From positions 1 through 23,332 of the forward strand of contig NZ_CABUOL010000030.1 of the NCBI RefSeq assembly GCF_902493215.1: a DNA stretch of 23,332 nucleotides, given 5' to 3'. The notes under the pieces were generated by a model that saw only the letters and a list, made by a program, of their open reading frames with translations, ran no database searches and was not told where the DNA came from. A program made the position numbers and the translations under genes. This DNA comes from an uncultured Mediterranea sp. Its GTDB lineage: Bacteria; Bacteroidota; Bacteroidia; Bacteroidales; Bacteroidaceae. Position 1 is the stretch's first letter. Every line of letters begins with the position of its first letter. Positions 1 to 7,059 of this stretch are shown one piece after another.

Positions 1-54
1 TAGAGTAGCTGACTACGGATCAGCCGGTTACAGGTTTGAATCCTGTCGCGGTCA
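1..54 (+). tRNA. tRNA-Arg(ACG), 5' part outside window
   Basis: This is the 3' part of a tRNA. It contains the end of the D arm, an anticodon stem GCTGA/TCAGC closing the loop CTACGGA (anticodon ACG at 15-17), a T arm ACAGG-TTTGAAT-CCTGT, and the 3' acceptor strand ending at discriminator A54. About 20 nt at the 5' end lie beyond the window. From the T arm back to the D arm it is identical to the complete copy that follows. The acceptor reads CGCGGTC here and CGCGATC in the second copy. Confidence 0.93.
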
Positions 55-74
55 CTCCAATTTCTCAACCAAAG

Positions 75-148
75 GGTCGCGTAGCTCAACTGAATAGAGT
101 AGCTGACTACGGATCAGCCGGTTACAGGTTTGAATCCTGTCGCGATCA
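75..148 (+). tRNA. tRNA-Arg(ACG), complete
   Basis: The cloverleaf folds fully. The acceptor GGTCGCG pairs with CGCGATC, with one G-T pair at position 2. The D stem is GCTC/GAGT, and the anticodon stem GCTGA/TCAGC closes the loop CTACGGA with anticodon ACG at 109-111. The T stem is ACAGG/CCTGT around TTTGAAT. ACG, read as ICG after deamination, decodes CGU/CGC/CGA arginine codons. CCA is not encoded. It is a tandem duplicate of the preceding tRNA, 20 nt downstream, and they are probably cotranscribed. Confidence 0.96.
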
Positions 149-154
149 CATGAA

Positions 155-193
155 TCCCCTGCAAGACGCTTCTTGCGGGGGATTTTTGTTTTT
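155..193 (+). terminator. Rho-independent terminator of the tRNA-Arg pair
   Basis: CCCC-T-GCAAGA pairs with TCTTGCGGGG around a CGCT loop, with one bulged T, and is followed by a T-rich run (TTTTTGTTTTT). It starts 6 nt after the second tRNA. Confidence 0.88.
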
Positions 194-214
194 GGCGTAT
201 GGCGGTCTCATGCC

Positions 215-326
215 GTGCTTCGTCACCCTCCCATGCAGTGCTTTGTCATCTCCTCACGAAGCACTTCGTCAGGGGTCAAGGAAGCACTGTGTCAGAGGGT
301 GACGAAGCACTGTGTTTGCCTGTGTT
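215..326. repeat. Mirrored array of 23-bp units (GTGCTTC / GAAGCAC)
   Basis: GAAGCAC occurs at 258, 281 and 304, exactly 23 bp apart. The inverted form GTGCTTC/T occurs at 215 and 238, also 23 bp apart. The outer 15-bp arms at 215-229 and 296-310 are perfect inverted repeats. The inner arms CAGTGCTT (236-243) and AAGCACTG (282-289) also pair, and the centre ACGAA-GCAC-TTCGT (256-269) is a small hairpin. The whole array could fold into one long cruciform or stem. It lies between the tRNA terminator and the 3' end of the leftward operon. No protein is supported here. Function is unknown. Confidence 0.8.
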
Positions 327-344
327 CAATCCTCTCGAGTATTA

Positions 345-914
345 TTATTGTTTGGAATTAAGCGTAACGTTAGGGTCCTGTGTCCAAAACATATAGATAT
401 AGTTCAGACTCTTCCCAAATGAAGTCGGGATGAACCATATATTCTTTTTCAGCTCTATTTCAATCTGACGGTATACGGAGACGGGAATGGTATGGTATTC
501 GTCCATTCCGGGTACAGCAGGAAATTCAAATACGACATCGGCTACTTTGCCCGTTTGCGAGTCAATGAATAACTCGATAAGCAGTTCATTTCCTTGTAAT
601 TTAGCTTTCTGCTCCGGCGAAAAGGCCCGGTTGACTATATCGAATGCTTTGGGCTTACTCCAATTGTCTTTTTTGATATGGGCAGGATCTCCGGCATGAA
701 AATCATATTGTTCCCCTGTATCTCTGTACATTTGCGTTTGCCCATAATATTTCGTATCTTTATTATAAAGAATAGCTAACACTTCATTTTCCACATCACA
801 TTGATAGGTATACCCATCTTCATAGAATGTTTTGGTCTCCGAGTAATAACCTGTTTGGGCATGCAAGACCCAAACCCACATCCACATCCCTATAATACAC
901 ACAACGGTTCTCAT
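345..914 (-). CDS. Small secreted protein, paralog A (unknown function)
   Basis: This 189-residue protein has an N-terminal hydrophobic signal peptide that probably ends at LHAQ, followed by an exported domain rich in Tyr and Asp. I do not recognise the family with confidence. It is a clear paralog of the gene immediately upstream: residues from about YYSETKTFYEDGYTYQ to the C-terminal FWTQDPNVTL align without gaps, apart from a small difference near VPGMDEYHT. It ends soon after NVTL, where the upstream paralog continues for about 50 residues. It is the last gene of a leftward three-gene operon, 9 bp after its paralog. Expression should come from the promoter upstream of the lipoprotein gene. 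Location (periplasm or outer surface) is inferred from the signal peptide only. Confidence 0.8.
   Translation of the reverse strand: MRTVVCIIGMWMWVWVLHAQTGYYSETKTFYEDGYTYQCDVENEVLAILYNKDTKYYGQTQMYRDTGEQYDFHAGDPAHIKKDNWSKPKAFDIVNRAFSPEQKAKLQGNELLIELFIDSQTGKVADVVFEFPAVPGMDEYHTIPVSVYRQIEIELKKNIWFIPTSFGKSLNYIYMFWTQDPNVTLNSKQ
676..812. repeat. 137-bp identical block shared by the paralogs, copy 1
   Basis: Positions 676-812 are identical to 1399-1535 (offset 723 bp). The flanking parts of the two genes differ at many positions. The block covers the N-terminal third of the mature proteins. Confidence 0.9.
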
Positions 915-923
915 GATGCTTCT

Positions 924-1637
924 TTATTTGTTCTTTCCGACATCAGTACTATCTGCAGCGGTATGATTTGCCGCCTTTCTCGGATTGACCACCGTTTCGT
1001 CCTCTCTCCGAATATTGTCGTCAAAGAGGCTGTCGTTACCCGGTTTCAAGGGAGGACCGAGGGGAGCCCGTGGATTGCTCCGGAGGGTGACGTTAGGATC
1101 TTGTGCCCAAAACATATAGATATAGTTTAAGTTCTTTCCGAATTTGGTTGGAACAAACCATACGTTCTTTTTTAGTTCCACCTCAATTTGACGGTATATC
1201 GAAACGGGAGCGGTATTAAAATCGCCTACTATAGTTACAGATGGAAATTCAAATACGACATCGGCTATTTTTCCCGTCTGCGAATTAATGAATAGTTCAA
1301 TAATCAAATTCCGCCCTTTTAATTTAGCTTTCTGCTCTGGTGGAAAGGCCTTATTGACAATGGCAAATGCTTTGGGCTTAGTCCAATTGTCTTTTTCAAT
1401 ATGGGCAGGATCTCCGGCATGAAAATCATATTGTTCCCCTGTATCTCTGTACATTTGCGTTTGCCCATAATATTTCGTATCTTTATTATAAAGAATAGCT
1501 AACACTTCATTTTCCACATCACATTGATAGGTATATCCGTCCTCGTAGAACGTCTTGGTTTCCGAGTAATAATTGGTTTGGGCATGCAAAGCAGAAACTC
1601 CAAACATCATTGCGATAAAGATTCTGAATGTTCTCAT
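924..1637 (-). CDS. Small secreted protein, paralog B with C-terminal extension
   Basis: This 237-residue protein has a signal peptide ending near LHAQ, followed by the same exported domain as paralog A. The extra C-terminal tail after FWAQDPNVTL is rich in Pro, Asp, Asn and Lys and looks disordered. I cannot assign a family or function. The start lies 4 bp after the stop of the upstream lipoprotein gene, so the two are almost certainly cotranscribed and perhaps translationally coupled. The DNA encoding residues of the first third is identical to paralog A over 137 bp, whereas the remainder has diverged. That pattern suggests recent gene conversion or an incomplete duplication history. A partner, inhibitor or accessory role for the adjacent HExxH lipoprotein is possible but is inference from gene order only. 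Confidence 0.82.
   Translation of the reverse strand: MRTFRIFIAMMFGVSALHAQTNYYSETKTFYEDGYTYQCDVENEVLAILYNKDTKYYGQTQMYRDTGEQYDFHAGDPAHIEKDNWTKPKAFAIVNKAFPPEQKAKLKGRNLIIELFINSQTGKIADVVFEFPSVTIVGDFNTAPVSIYRQIEVELKKNVWFVPTKFGKNLNYIYMFWAQDPNVTLRSNPRAPLGPPLKPGNDSLFDDNIRREDETVVNPRKAANHTAADSTDVGKNK
1399..1535. repeat. 137-bp identical block shared by the paralogs, copy 2
   Basis: This is the second copy of the block at 676-812, lying at the equivalent place in paralog B. Confidence 0.9.
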
Positions 1638-1641
1638 ATGC

Positions 1642-2991
1642 TTATTTACAATTTTCTACAAGTTCCTGTAATAGAGTGAGATTTTCAACTATATCACCGA
1701 CTTCTTCGTATTTATAAACTTTTTCGTTCGAATATTCCCTTACTTTTCTAAAAGCATTAATTGCTGCATCCCAATATCCGTCTAGACAATATCCAAGTAT
1801 GTCATTACGTTGCATTTTAGGAGTAAGACATTCATCAATTAACACAATTTTTGAAAGCCTTTTATCATGTGTATATGACTCTTCCCAGTTAATTTTATAA
1901 TCCGGTTTCTTCTTGAGAAACATATATTGTGCCAAATGTGCTTCTATCTCACAGTTCAACAGGGAGTTGTACATGCCGTCCCCTTTTTTCAGATATTGGA
2001 AGGCATGAAACAATTCGTGCAGCAATACATGGCTGTAGGCATCCTTAATCTTTAGAGACAAGGTATTGGTGGCTGGTGTATACTTGGAGTATCCTTCTTC
2101 GGTAAACTGGATGCTGATTTTCTCACCGCCCAATGCGTCCAATATTTCCTTGTATAGGTTCTGTCCCAAACAGGGATCCTTATCCATGTCGTTCAGCAAG
2201 GATTCAAGCCACTCCCACGTCTCCTTGATCATGTTACTGTGTTCAAAGATACCTTTGGCTTTAGGAGCATTCGGTTGGCTGCTTCCTCCTCCCTCTACGG
2301 GGACATCTTGACCGGAGCCTCCACCTCCTCCGCCACCTATAGGTCCTCCTTGCTCGTCATCAATAAGACTCGAATCCACATAACTCATCCACACTTTTAT
2401 GTCTTTACAAATAGTTCCGTCATACTTTGTCATGCTATTTCCATCTATTTCGATAGTAATATAAGCATCCCGGCATTCTTGTCCGACGACTACATATTCT
2501 CCATCTTCTCCCCGGGTCATTGCTTGAGAAGAAAATACCTTTCGGGAAAGATTCTTCCGGCCGAACACGCGGAAACTTAAATAATCGAACTGTCCTTCCT
2601 GGCCATATTGACGGATGATTTCCGCATCCCGGCCGACAGGCCCATAGTCCAACAAACCGTTTTCCATTTTGAAGAACCATACTGTGCGAATTTCATCTGG
2701 AAAAGAAGGGTGATAAAGAGGTACCCAAAAGAAAACAGGAGCATCCGGCGATTCCTGATAGACATCCGTATCGTCCCATAAAGGTACCCCATAGCGTTCG
2801 CAGAAACCTTTCATGAAAGGCTGCTTCAGTTCCATGACACGCATTGTAGACACGATGGGAGTCAACAATGCATCCGTGTACCTAAACCATTCTTCCATTT
2901 CTCCGGCTCCATACCGCTCGTCACGCAGGCAAGAGAACAGTAGTACTATACAGGACAAGATCGTCGAATAAAAATAACGTTTTTTCTGCAT
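1642..2991 (-). CDS. Lipoprotein with C-terminal HExxH metallopeptidase-like domain
   Basis: This 449-residue protein starts with a lipoprotein signal (LLFSC, Cys21), so it is probably membrane anchored. Residues about 22-210 form a domain I do not recognise. A Gly-rich linker (about 218-245, including a run of seven Gly) separates it from a C-terminal domain of about 200 residues. That domain contains HELFH at 325-329, preceded by a hydrophobic strand (SHVLL). Glu348 and Glu350, about 20 residues further on, could supply the third zinc ligand, as in gluzincin-type peptidases. The arrangement of variable front domain, Gly linker and catalytic tail suggests a modular secreted enzyme or toxin-like protein, but no substrate can be inferred. 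It is the first gene of a leftward operon with two duplicated secreted proteins. Confidence 0.82.
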   Translation of the reverse strand: MQKKRYFYSTILSCIVLLFSCLRDERYGAGEMEEWFRYTDALLTPIVSTMRVMELKQPFMKGFCERYGVPLWDDTDVYQESPDAPVFFWVPLYHPSFPDEIRTVWFFKMENGLLDYGPVGRDAEIIRQYGQEGQFDYLSFRVFGRKNLSRKVFSSQAMTRGEDGEYVVVGQECRDAYITIEIDGNSMTKYDGTICKDIKVWMSYVDSSLIDDEQGGPIGGGGGGGSGQDVPVEGGGSSQPNAPKAKGIFEHSNMIKETWEWLESLLNDMDKDPCLGQNLYKEILDALGGEKISIQFTEEGYSKYTPATNTLSLKIKDAYSHVLLHELFHAFQYLKKGDGMYNSLLNCEIEAHLAQYMFLKKKPDYKINWEESYTHDKRLSKIVLIDECLTPKMQRNDILGYCLDGYWDAAINAFRKVREYSNEKVYKYEEVGDIVENLTLLQELVENCK

Positions 2992-3017
2992 AGGTGTATT
3001 GTTTTAAGGATATGCGC

Positions 3018-3048
3018 CCAATATAGGAAAAAATAACGGATACACAAA
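3018..3048 (-). promoter_or_regulatory. Promoter of the lipoprotein operon
   Basis: On the minus strand, TTTG (3045-3048) is followed 19 bp later by TATATTGG (3018-3025), one base from the Bacteroides TAnnTTTG box. It sits 27 bp upstream of the lipoprotein start codon. Confidence 0.5.
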
Positions 3049-3108
3049 ACTTTTAACTGAAAAATAACGGAGCGTATGAGAAAAAAGCAAGAAAGGAAAG
3101 CGGATTAC

Positions 3109-3159
3109 AAAACAAAAAGCCGATATCCGTCAGGCAAAACCTTCGGGATACCGGCTTTT
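3109..3159 (-). terminator. Rho-independent terminator of dapA
   Basis: On the minus strand AAAAGCCGGTATCC pairs with GGATATCGGCTTTT (one G-T pair) and runs into a T-rich tract. It begins about 27 nt after the dapA stop and separates dapA from the lipoprotein operon promoter. Confidence 0.82.
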
Positions 3160-3186
3160 ATTTGTTGTTTTGACAGGAAAGTGCCG

Positions 3187-4080
3187 TCAGCACTTGATGT
3201 TCAGTTCGCTCAATATCTTGCGCATGGCCTCGAACGTGGTGATGCGCGTAGGCACCAGCGGGAGGCGGAGCTTGTTCTCCACCATACCCATGGCGTTGAG
3301 CATGGCTTTCACGCCGGCCGGGTTGCCGTCCACGAAGAGCAGCTTGAACAGCTCGGCAAACTTGTGGTGGATGGTCAGCGCGTTGGCATAGTCGCCCTGT
3401 AGGGCCAGGCGTACCATGCGGCTGAATTCACGCGGGAAGGCGTTTCCGATGACCGAAATGACACCCACGGCACCCAGCGTGATGAGCGGGAAGGTGATGC
3501 CGTCGTCGCCCGAAATGACGTCGAACGTGTCGGGTTTGTTCTTGATGATGTCGTCCATCTGCGTGATGTTGCCCGACGCCTCCTTGATGGCAATCACGTT
3601 CTCGAAGTCGCGGGCGATGCGCAGGGTGGTTTCGGCCGTCATGTTCACGCCTGTACGGCCGGGCACATTGTAGAGCACGATGGGCAGTTCCGTAGCCTCG
3701 GCAATGGCCTTGTAGTGCTGGTAGATGCCCTCCTGTGACGGTTTGTTATAGTAAGGCACCACGGAGAGGATAGCATCCACACCGGTGAAATCGTCGTTTT
3801 TCAGTGTGTCGACAATGGCGCGCGTATTGTTGCCACCGACACCCAACAGAATGGGTACACGTCCGTTGACACGTTCTATCACCATCCGCTTGATTGTTTT
3901 CTTTTCCTCTTCGGTCAGTGTCGGGGTTTCGGCGGTCGTTCCCAGTACGCACAGGAAATCCGCGTTGTTCTGTATCAGGTAGTCCACGATGCGCATCAGG
4001 GCATCGTAGTCTACACTTTCATCTTCCTTAAACGGGGTGATCAATGCAACCCCCATTCCCTTCAATCTTGTTTTTATCAT
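3187..4080 (-). CDS. dapA: 4-hydroxy-tetrahydrodipicolinate synthase
   Basis: DapA condenses pyruvate with L-aspartate semialdehyde, the first committed step of the diaminopimelate/lysine pathway, in the cytoplasm. The protein has 297 residues, normal for the family. Visible TIM-barrel aldolase motifs include GTTAE (47-51), the Tyr of YNVPGRTG (Tyr137) with its substrate-binding Arg142, and the Schiff-base lysine Lys166 in IAIKEASG. SGDD follows at 190-193. The ATG at 4080 gives the canonical N-terminus and lies about 36 bp downstream of a TACATTTG box. It has its own promoter and terminator, so it is probably monocistronic although ligA lies just upstream in the same orientation. Confidence 0.97.
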   Translation of the reverse strand: MIKTRLKGMGVALITPFKEDESVDYDALMRIVDYLIQNNADFLCVLGTTAETPTLTEEEKKTIKRMVIERVNGRVPILLGVGGNNTRAIVDTLKNDDFTGVDAILSVVPYYNKPSQEGIYQHYKAIAEATELPIVLYNVPGRTGVNMTAETTLRIARDFENVIAIKEASGNITQMDDIIKNKPDTFDVISGDDGITFPLITLGAVGVISVIGNAFPREFSRMVRLALQGDYANALTIHHKFAELFKLLFVDGNPAGVKAMLNAMGMVENKLRLPLVPTRITTFEAMRKILSELNIKC

Positions 4081-4115
4081 GGGTCTTATGAAATAATCTG
4101 TGGTTTAGCAGTTCG

Positions 4116-4149
4116 CAAATGTACTATTTTTTTCGTTTTGCGCTACAAA
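4116..4149 (-). promoter_or_regulatory. dapA promoter
   Basis: On the minus strand a perfect TACATTTG box (4116-4123) has TTTG 22 bp upstream (4146-4149). That spacer is slightly longer than the usual 19-21 bp. Confidence 0.55.
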
Positions 4150-4183
4150 TATCCGAGATAAAAAACGTTTTTATGTGATTTTG

Positions 4184-6181
4184 TCAGGAAAGCAAGTCCA
4201 GAAACTCGTTTTCGGACATAATGCGGATACCCAGTTTCTGAGCTTTCTCCAGTTTGGCGGGGCCCATGTTGGCACCGGCCAGGATGAAGCTCGTCTTGGA
4301 CGAGATGCTGCCCACATTCTTTCCGCCGTTGCGCTCAATCATTTCCTTGTATTCGTCACGCGAATGGTGCTCGAACACGCCGCTGATGACGATGGACTGC
4401 CCCGCCAGCTTGTCGGTGTATCCGCTCAAGTCTTCCTCGCTGCGGCTGAACTGCAGACCGGCTTCCTTTAGCCGCTCCACCAGGCTGCGGTTCAGCGGAT
4501 TGGCGAAGTAGCTGACGATGCTTTGGGCTATTTTTTCGCCGATTTCATCGACACTCATCAGGGTTTCGACGCTGGCCTGCTCCACTTCGTCGATGCTCTT
4601 GAAGGAGCGGGCTATCTTCTTGGCCACCGTCTCGCCCACAAAGCGGATGCCCAGGGCAAAGAGAACACGCTCGAAGGGCACGCTGCGACTTGCGGCGATG
4701 CCGTTGACGATGTTTTCGGCCGATTTCTGCCCCATTCGGTCCAAGTCCTTGATGTCGTCCACCGTGAGGCGGTAAAGGTCCGCAGCGTCCTTGATAAGCC
4801 CCAGACGGTAGAACATGTCCACGGTCTCGGGTCCCAGTCCGTCGATGTTCATGGCCCGGCGGCTGATGAAGTGTTCTATCTTGCCCTTGATCTGCGGCGG
4901 GCAGGCCGTTTCGTTGGGACAGTAGTGGGCAGCCTCGCCTTCGAAGCGCACCAGCGGCGTGCCGCACTCGGGACAGCGGGTGATGAACTTCACTTTCTCG
5001 CCCAGCAGAATACCGCGGGCATCGGTGTCCACGCCCGTTATCTTGGGGATGATTTCACCGCCTTTCTCTACATAGACCATGTCGCCGATGTGCAGGTCGA
5101 GGCCTTCGATGATGTCGGCGTTGTGGAGCGAGGCCCGTTTCACGACGGTACCCGACAGCTGCACGGGGTCCAGATTGGCTACCGGCGTGATGGCACCCGT
5201 ACGGCCCACCTGGTAGCTTACCTTGTTGAGCCGAGTCAGTGCCCGTTCGGCCTGGAACTTGTAGGCGATGGCCCAGCGGGGCGACTTGGCCGTGTAGCCC
5301 AGGTTCTTCTGCTGGCGCAGGCTGTTCACCTTCAGCACGATGCCGTCGGTGGCTACGGGCAGGTTCTTGCGTTCCGTGTCCCAGTAGTTGATATAGTCGA
5401 ACACTTCCTGCAGGGTGCGGGCCTTCTTCATGTGCTCCGATATCTTGAAGCCCCACTGTGCTGCCTTCTGCAGGCATTCGTAGTGTCCGTCGGCGGGCAA
5501 ATCTTCGCCCAGCAGGTAGTAGAGGTAGGCATCGAGCTTGCGCGCAGCCACTACGGAGGAGTTCTGCGACTTCAGCGTACCCGAGGCGGCGTTGCGCGGA
5601 TTGGCAAAGAGCGGTTCTTCGCGGGCTTCGCGTTCGCGGTTCAGGGCTTCGAACGACTCCCACGGCATCAGAATCTCGCCGCGTATTTCGAATGTAGAAG
5701 GATAGTCGCCGTGCAGCACGAGGGGGATGGTGCGGATGGTCTTCACGTTGTCCGTCACGTCATCACCCTTCTCGCCGTCGCCGCGGGTCACGGCGCGCAC
5801 CAGCTTGCCGTCTTCGTAGGTCAGGGAGATGGACGTGCCGTCGTACTTCAGTTCGCAACAGATTTCAAAGTCCTCGTTCAGGGCCTTCTTCACCCGCTCG
5901 TAGAAGTCGGTCACTTCGCTTTCGGAGTAGGTGTTGCCCAGCGAGAGCATGGGATATTTGTGGGCCACCTGCGTGAAATTCTTGTTCAGGTCGCTACCCA
6001 CACGCATCGTGGGCGAATTCTCGTCCGCATATTCGGGGTGCTCCTTTTCCAGGTCCTGCAGTTCGCGCATCAGGTCGTCGAACTCCTTGTCCGTGATTTC
6101 GGGAGCGTTCATGACGTAGTAGTTGTAGTTGTGGCGGTGCAGCTCGGCACGCAGCCAGTCTATTCGTTCTTTGGGTGTCAT
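4184..6181 (-). CDS. ligA: NAD-dependent DNA ligase LigA
   Basis: LigA seals nicks using NAD+ during replication and repair. The 665-residue length and domain order are typical: an NAD-binding Ia domain at the N-terminus (LRAELHRHNYNYYV, 10-23), the adenylation domain with catalytic Lys112 in the KYDGTS motif, and an OB fold. A four-cysteine zinc finger (CPECGTPLV to CPNETACPP) comes next, then helix-hairpin-helix repeats and a C-terminal BRCT domain beginning around KLAGQSIVISG. The start at 6181 gives the standard MTPKERIDWLR N-terminus. A perfect TATTTTTG box lies 27-34 bp upstream. It is divergent from trmD. A long antisense open frame across the gene is a G+C codon-bias artefact. Confidence 0.98.
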   Translation of the reverse strand: MTPKERIDWLRAELHRHNYNYYVMNAPEITDKEFDDLMRELQDLEKEHPEYADENSPTMRVGSDLNKNFTQVAHKYPMLSLGNTYSESEVTDFYERVKKALNEDFEICCELKYDGTSISLTYEDGKLVRAVTRGDGEKGDDVTDNVKTIRTIPLVLHGDYPSTFEIRGEILMPWESFEALNREREAREEPLFANPRNAASGTLKSQNSSVVAARKLDAYLYYLLGEDLPADGHYECLQKAAQWGFKISEHMKKARTLQEVFDYINYWDTERKNLPVATDGIVLKVNSLRQQKNLGYTAKSPRWAIAYKFQAERALTRLNKVSYQVGRTGAITPVANLDPVQLSGTVVKRASLHNADIIEGLDLHIGDMVYVEKGGEIIPKITGVDTDARGILLGEKVKFITRCPECGTPLVRFEGEAAHYCPNETACPPQIKGKIEHFISRRAMNIDGLGPETVDMFYRLGLIKDAADLYRLTVDDIKDLDRMGQKSAENIVNGIAASRSVPFERVLFALGIRFVGETVAKKIARSFKSIDEVEQASVETLMSVDEIGEKIAQSIVSYFANPLNRSLVERLKEAGLQFSRSEEDLSGYTDKLAGQSIVISGVFEHHSRDEYKEMIERNGGKNVGSISSKTSFILAGANMGPAKLEKAQKLGIRIMSENEFLDLLS

Positions 6182-6207
6182 AGTTCGTCTTACAGATAGT
6201 TTGCATG

Positions 6208-6215
6208 CAAAAATA
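6208..6215 (-). promoter_or_regulatory. ligA promoter, -7 box
   Basis: TATTTTTG on the minus strand matches TAnnTTTG exactly. The -33 region is weak (a T-run within the CACGGA repeats). It is divergent from the trmD promoter. Confidence 0.6.
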
Positions 6216-6221
6216 CGGGTT

Positions 6222-6250
6222 TCTCCGTGAAAATCCGTGTAATCCGTGCC
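6222..6250. repeat. CACGGA repeats between divergent ligA and trmD promoters
   Basis: On the minus strand CACGGA occurs three times at about 9-bp steps, between the two -7 boxes and where both -33 elements should lie. Related CACGGATT sequences occur at 8921-8940 and 12438-12448. Confidence 0.6.
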
Positions 6251-6257
6251 AAAATAC

Positions 6258-6265
6258 TATCTTTG
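6258..6265 (+). promoter_or_regulatory. trmD promoter, -7 box
   Basis: TATCTTTG matches TAnnTTTG exactly, 23 bp before the chosen trmD ATG. No clear TTTG -33 element is visible. This box rules out the more upstream in-frame start at 6205. Confidence 0.62.
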
Positions 6266-6288
6266 CAGAAAAAATAGAAAGAAACGTT

Positions 6289-6966
6289 ATGCGCATAGAC
6301 ATTATTACCGTTCTTCCGGAGATGATTGAAGGTTTCTTCAACTGCTCCATCATGAAGCGTGCACAGAACAAGGGCCTGGCCGAGATACATATCCACAACC
6401 TGCGCGACTACACCCAGGACAAGTACCGACGCGTGGACGATTACCCCTTCGGCGGCTTTGCCGGCATGGTGATGAAGATTGAGCCCATCGAACGCTGCAT
6501 CAACAGCCTGAAGGCCGAACGCGAGTACGACGAAGTGATTTTCACCACGCCCGACGGCGAGCAGTTCAACCAGCCCATGGCCAACACCCTGTCGCTGGCG
6601 CAGAACCTCATCATCCTGTGCGGCCACTTCAAGGGCATCGACTACCGCATCCGCGAGCACCTCATCACGAAAGAGGTGAGCATCGGCGACTATGTGCTGA
6701 CGGGCGGCGAACTGGCAGCTGCCGTGATGGCCGACGCTATCGTGCGCATCATTCCCGGCGTGATTTCCGATGAGCAGTCGGCCCTGTCGGACTCGTTCCA
6801 GGACAATCTGCTGGCCGCTCCGGTCTACACCCGTCCGGCTGACTACAACGGCTGGAAAGTTCCGGATATTTTACTTTCCGGTCACGAGGCGAAGATCAAG
6901 GAATGGGAATTGCAGCAGTCCATCGAACGGACCCGCCGGTTGCGTCCCGACTTGCTGGGAGAATAA
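6289..6966 (+). CDS. trmD: tRNA (guanine-37-N1)-methyltransferase TrmD
   Basis: TrmD methylates G37 next to the anticodon using S-adenosylmethionine, which prevents +1 frameshifting. It is a dimeric SPOUT (trefoil-knot) enzyme. The 225-residue protein shows MRIDIITVLPEM at the start. The knot and cofactor region is CGHFKGIDYRIRE (111-123), followed by SIGDYVLTGGELAA (131-144). Arg153 and Asp168 match the catalytic positions. The open frame extends upstream to 6205, but that region contains the TATCTTTG promoter, so ATG 6289 is the start. In many bacteria trmD sits with rpsP-rimM-rplS. Here it stands alone, divergent from ligA and convergent with pyrKD. Confidence 0.97.
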   Translation: MRIDIITVLPEMIEGFFNCSIMKRAQNKGLAEIHIHNLRDYTQDKYRRVDDYPFGGFAGMVMKIEPIERCINSLKAEREYDEVIFTTPDGEQFNQPMANTLSLAQNLIILCGHFKGIDYRIREHLITKEVSIGDYVLTGGELAAAVMADAIVRIIPGVISDEQSALSDSFQDNLLAAPVYTRPADYNGWKVPDILLSGHEAKIKEWELQQSIERTRRLRPDLLGE

Positions 6967-6983
6967 AACAGACGTGTAAATAT

Positions 6984-7022
6984 AAAAAAAAAGGACATCA
7001 GCCGGCTGATGTCCTTTTTTTA
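6984..7022. terminator. Bidirectional terminator between trmD and pyrD
   Basis: A perfect 26-bp palindrome (6991-7016, arm AAGGACATCAGCC) is flanked by an A-run on the left and a T-run on the right. It therefore makes a stem with a U-tract in both directions, ending trmD rightward and pyrD leftward. Confidence 0.93.
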
Positions 7023-7059
7023 TTGTCTTCGGTTGCGAAGAGGGTATCTTTGTCAGATG

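Noticed and set aside
4523..6199. A 558-codon open frame on the plus strand opposite ligA
   Set aside because: It is a by-product of G+C-rich third codon positions in ligA. It has no family motif, and ligA is certain on the other strand.
6205..6288. N-terminal extension of TrmD
   Set aside because: The extension covers the -7 promoter box and the CACGGA repeats. The family start MRIDIITVLPEM is at 6289.
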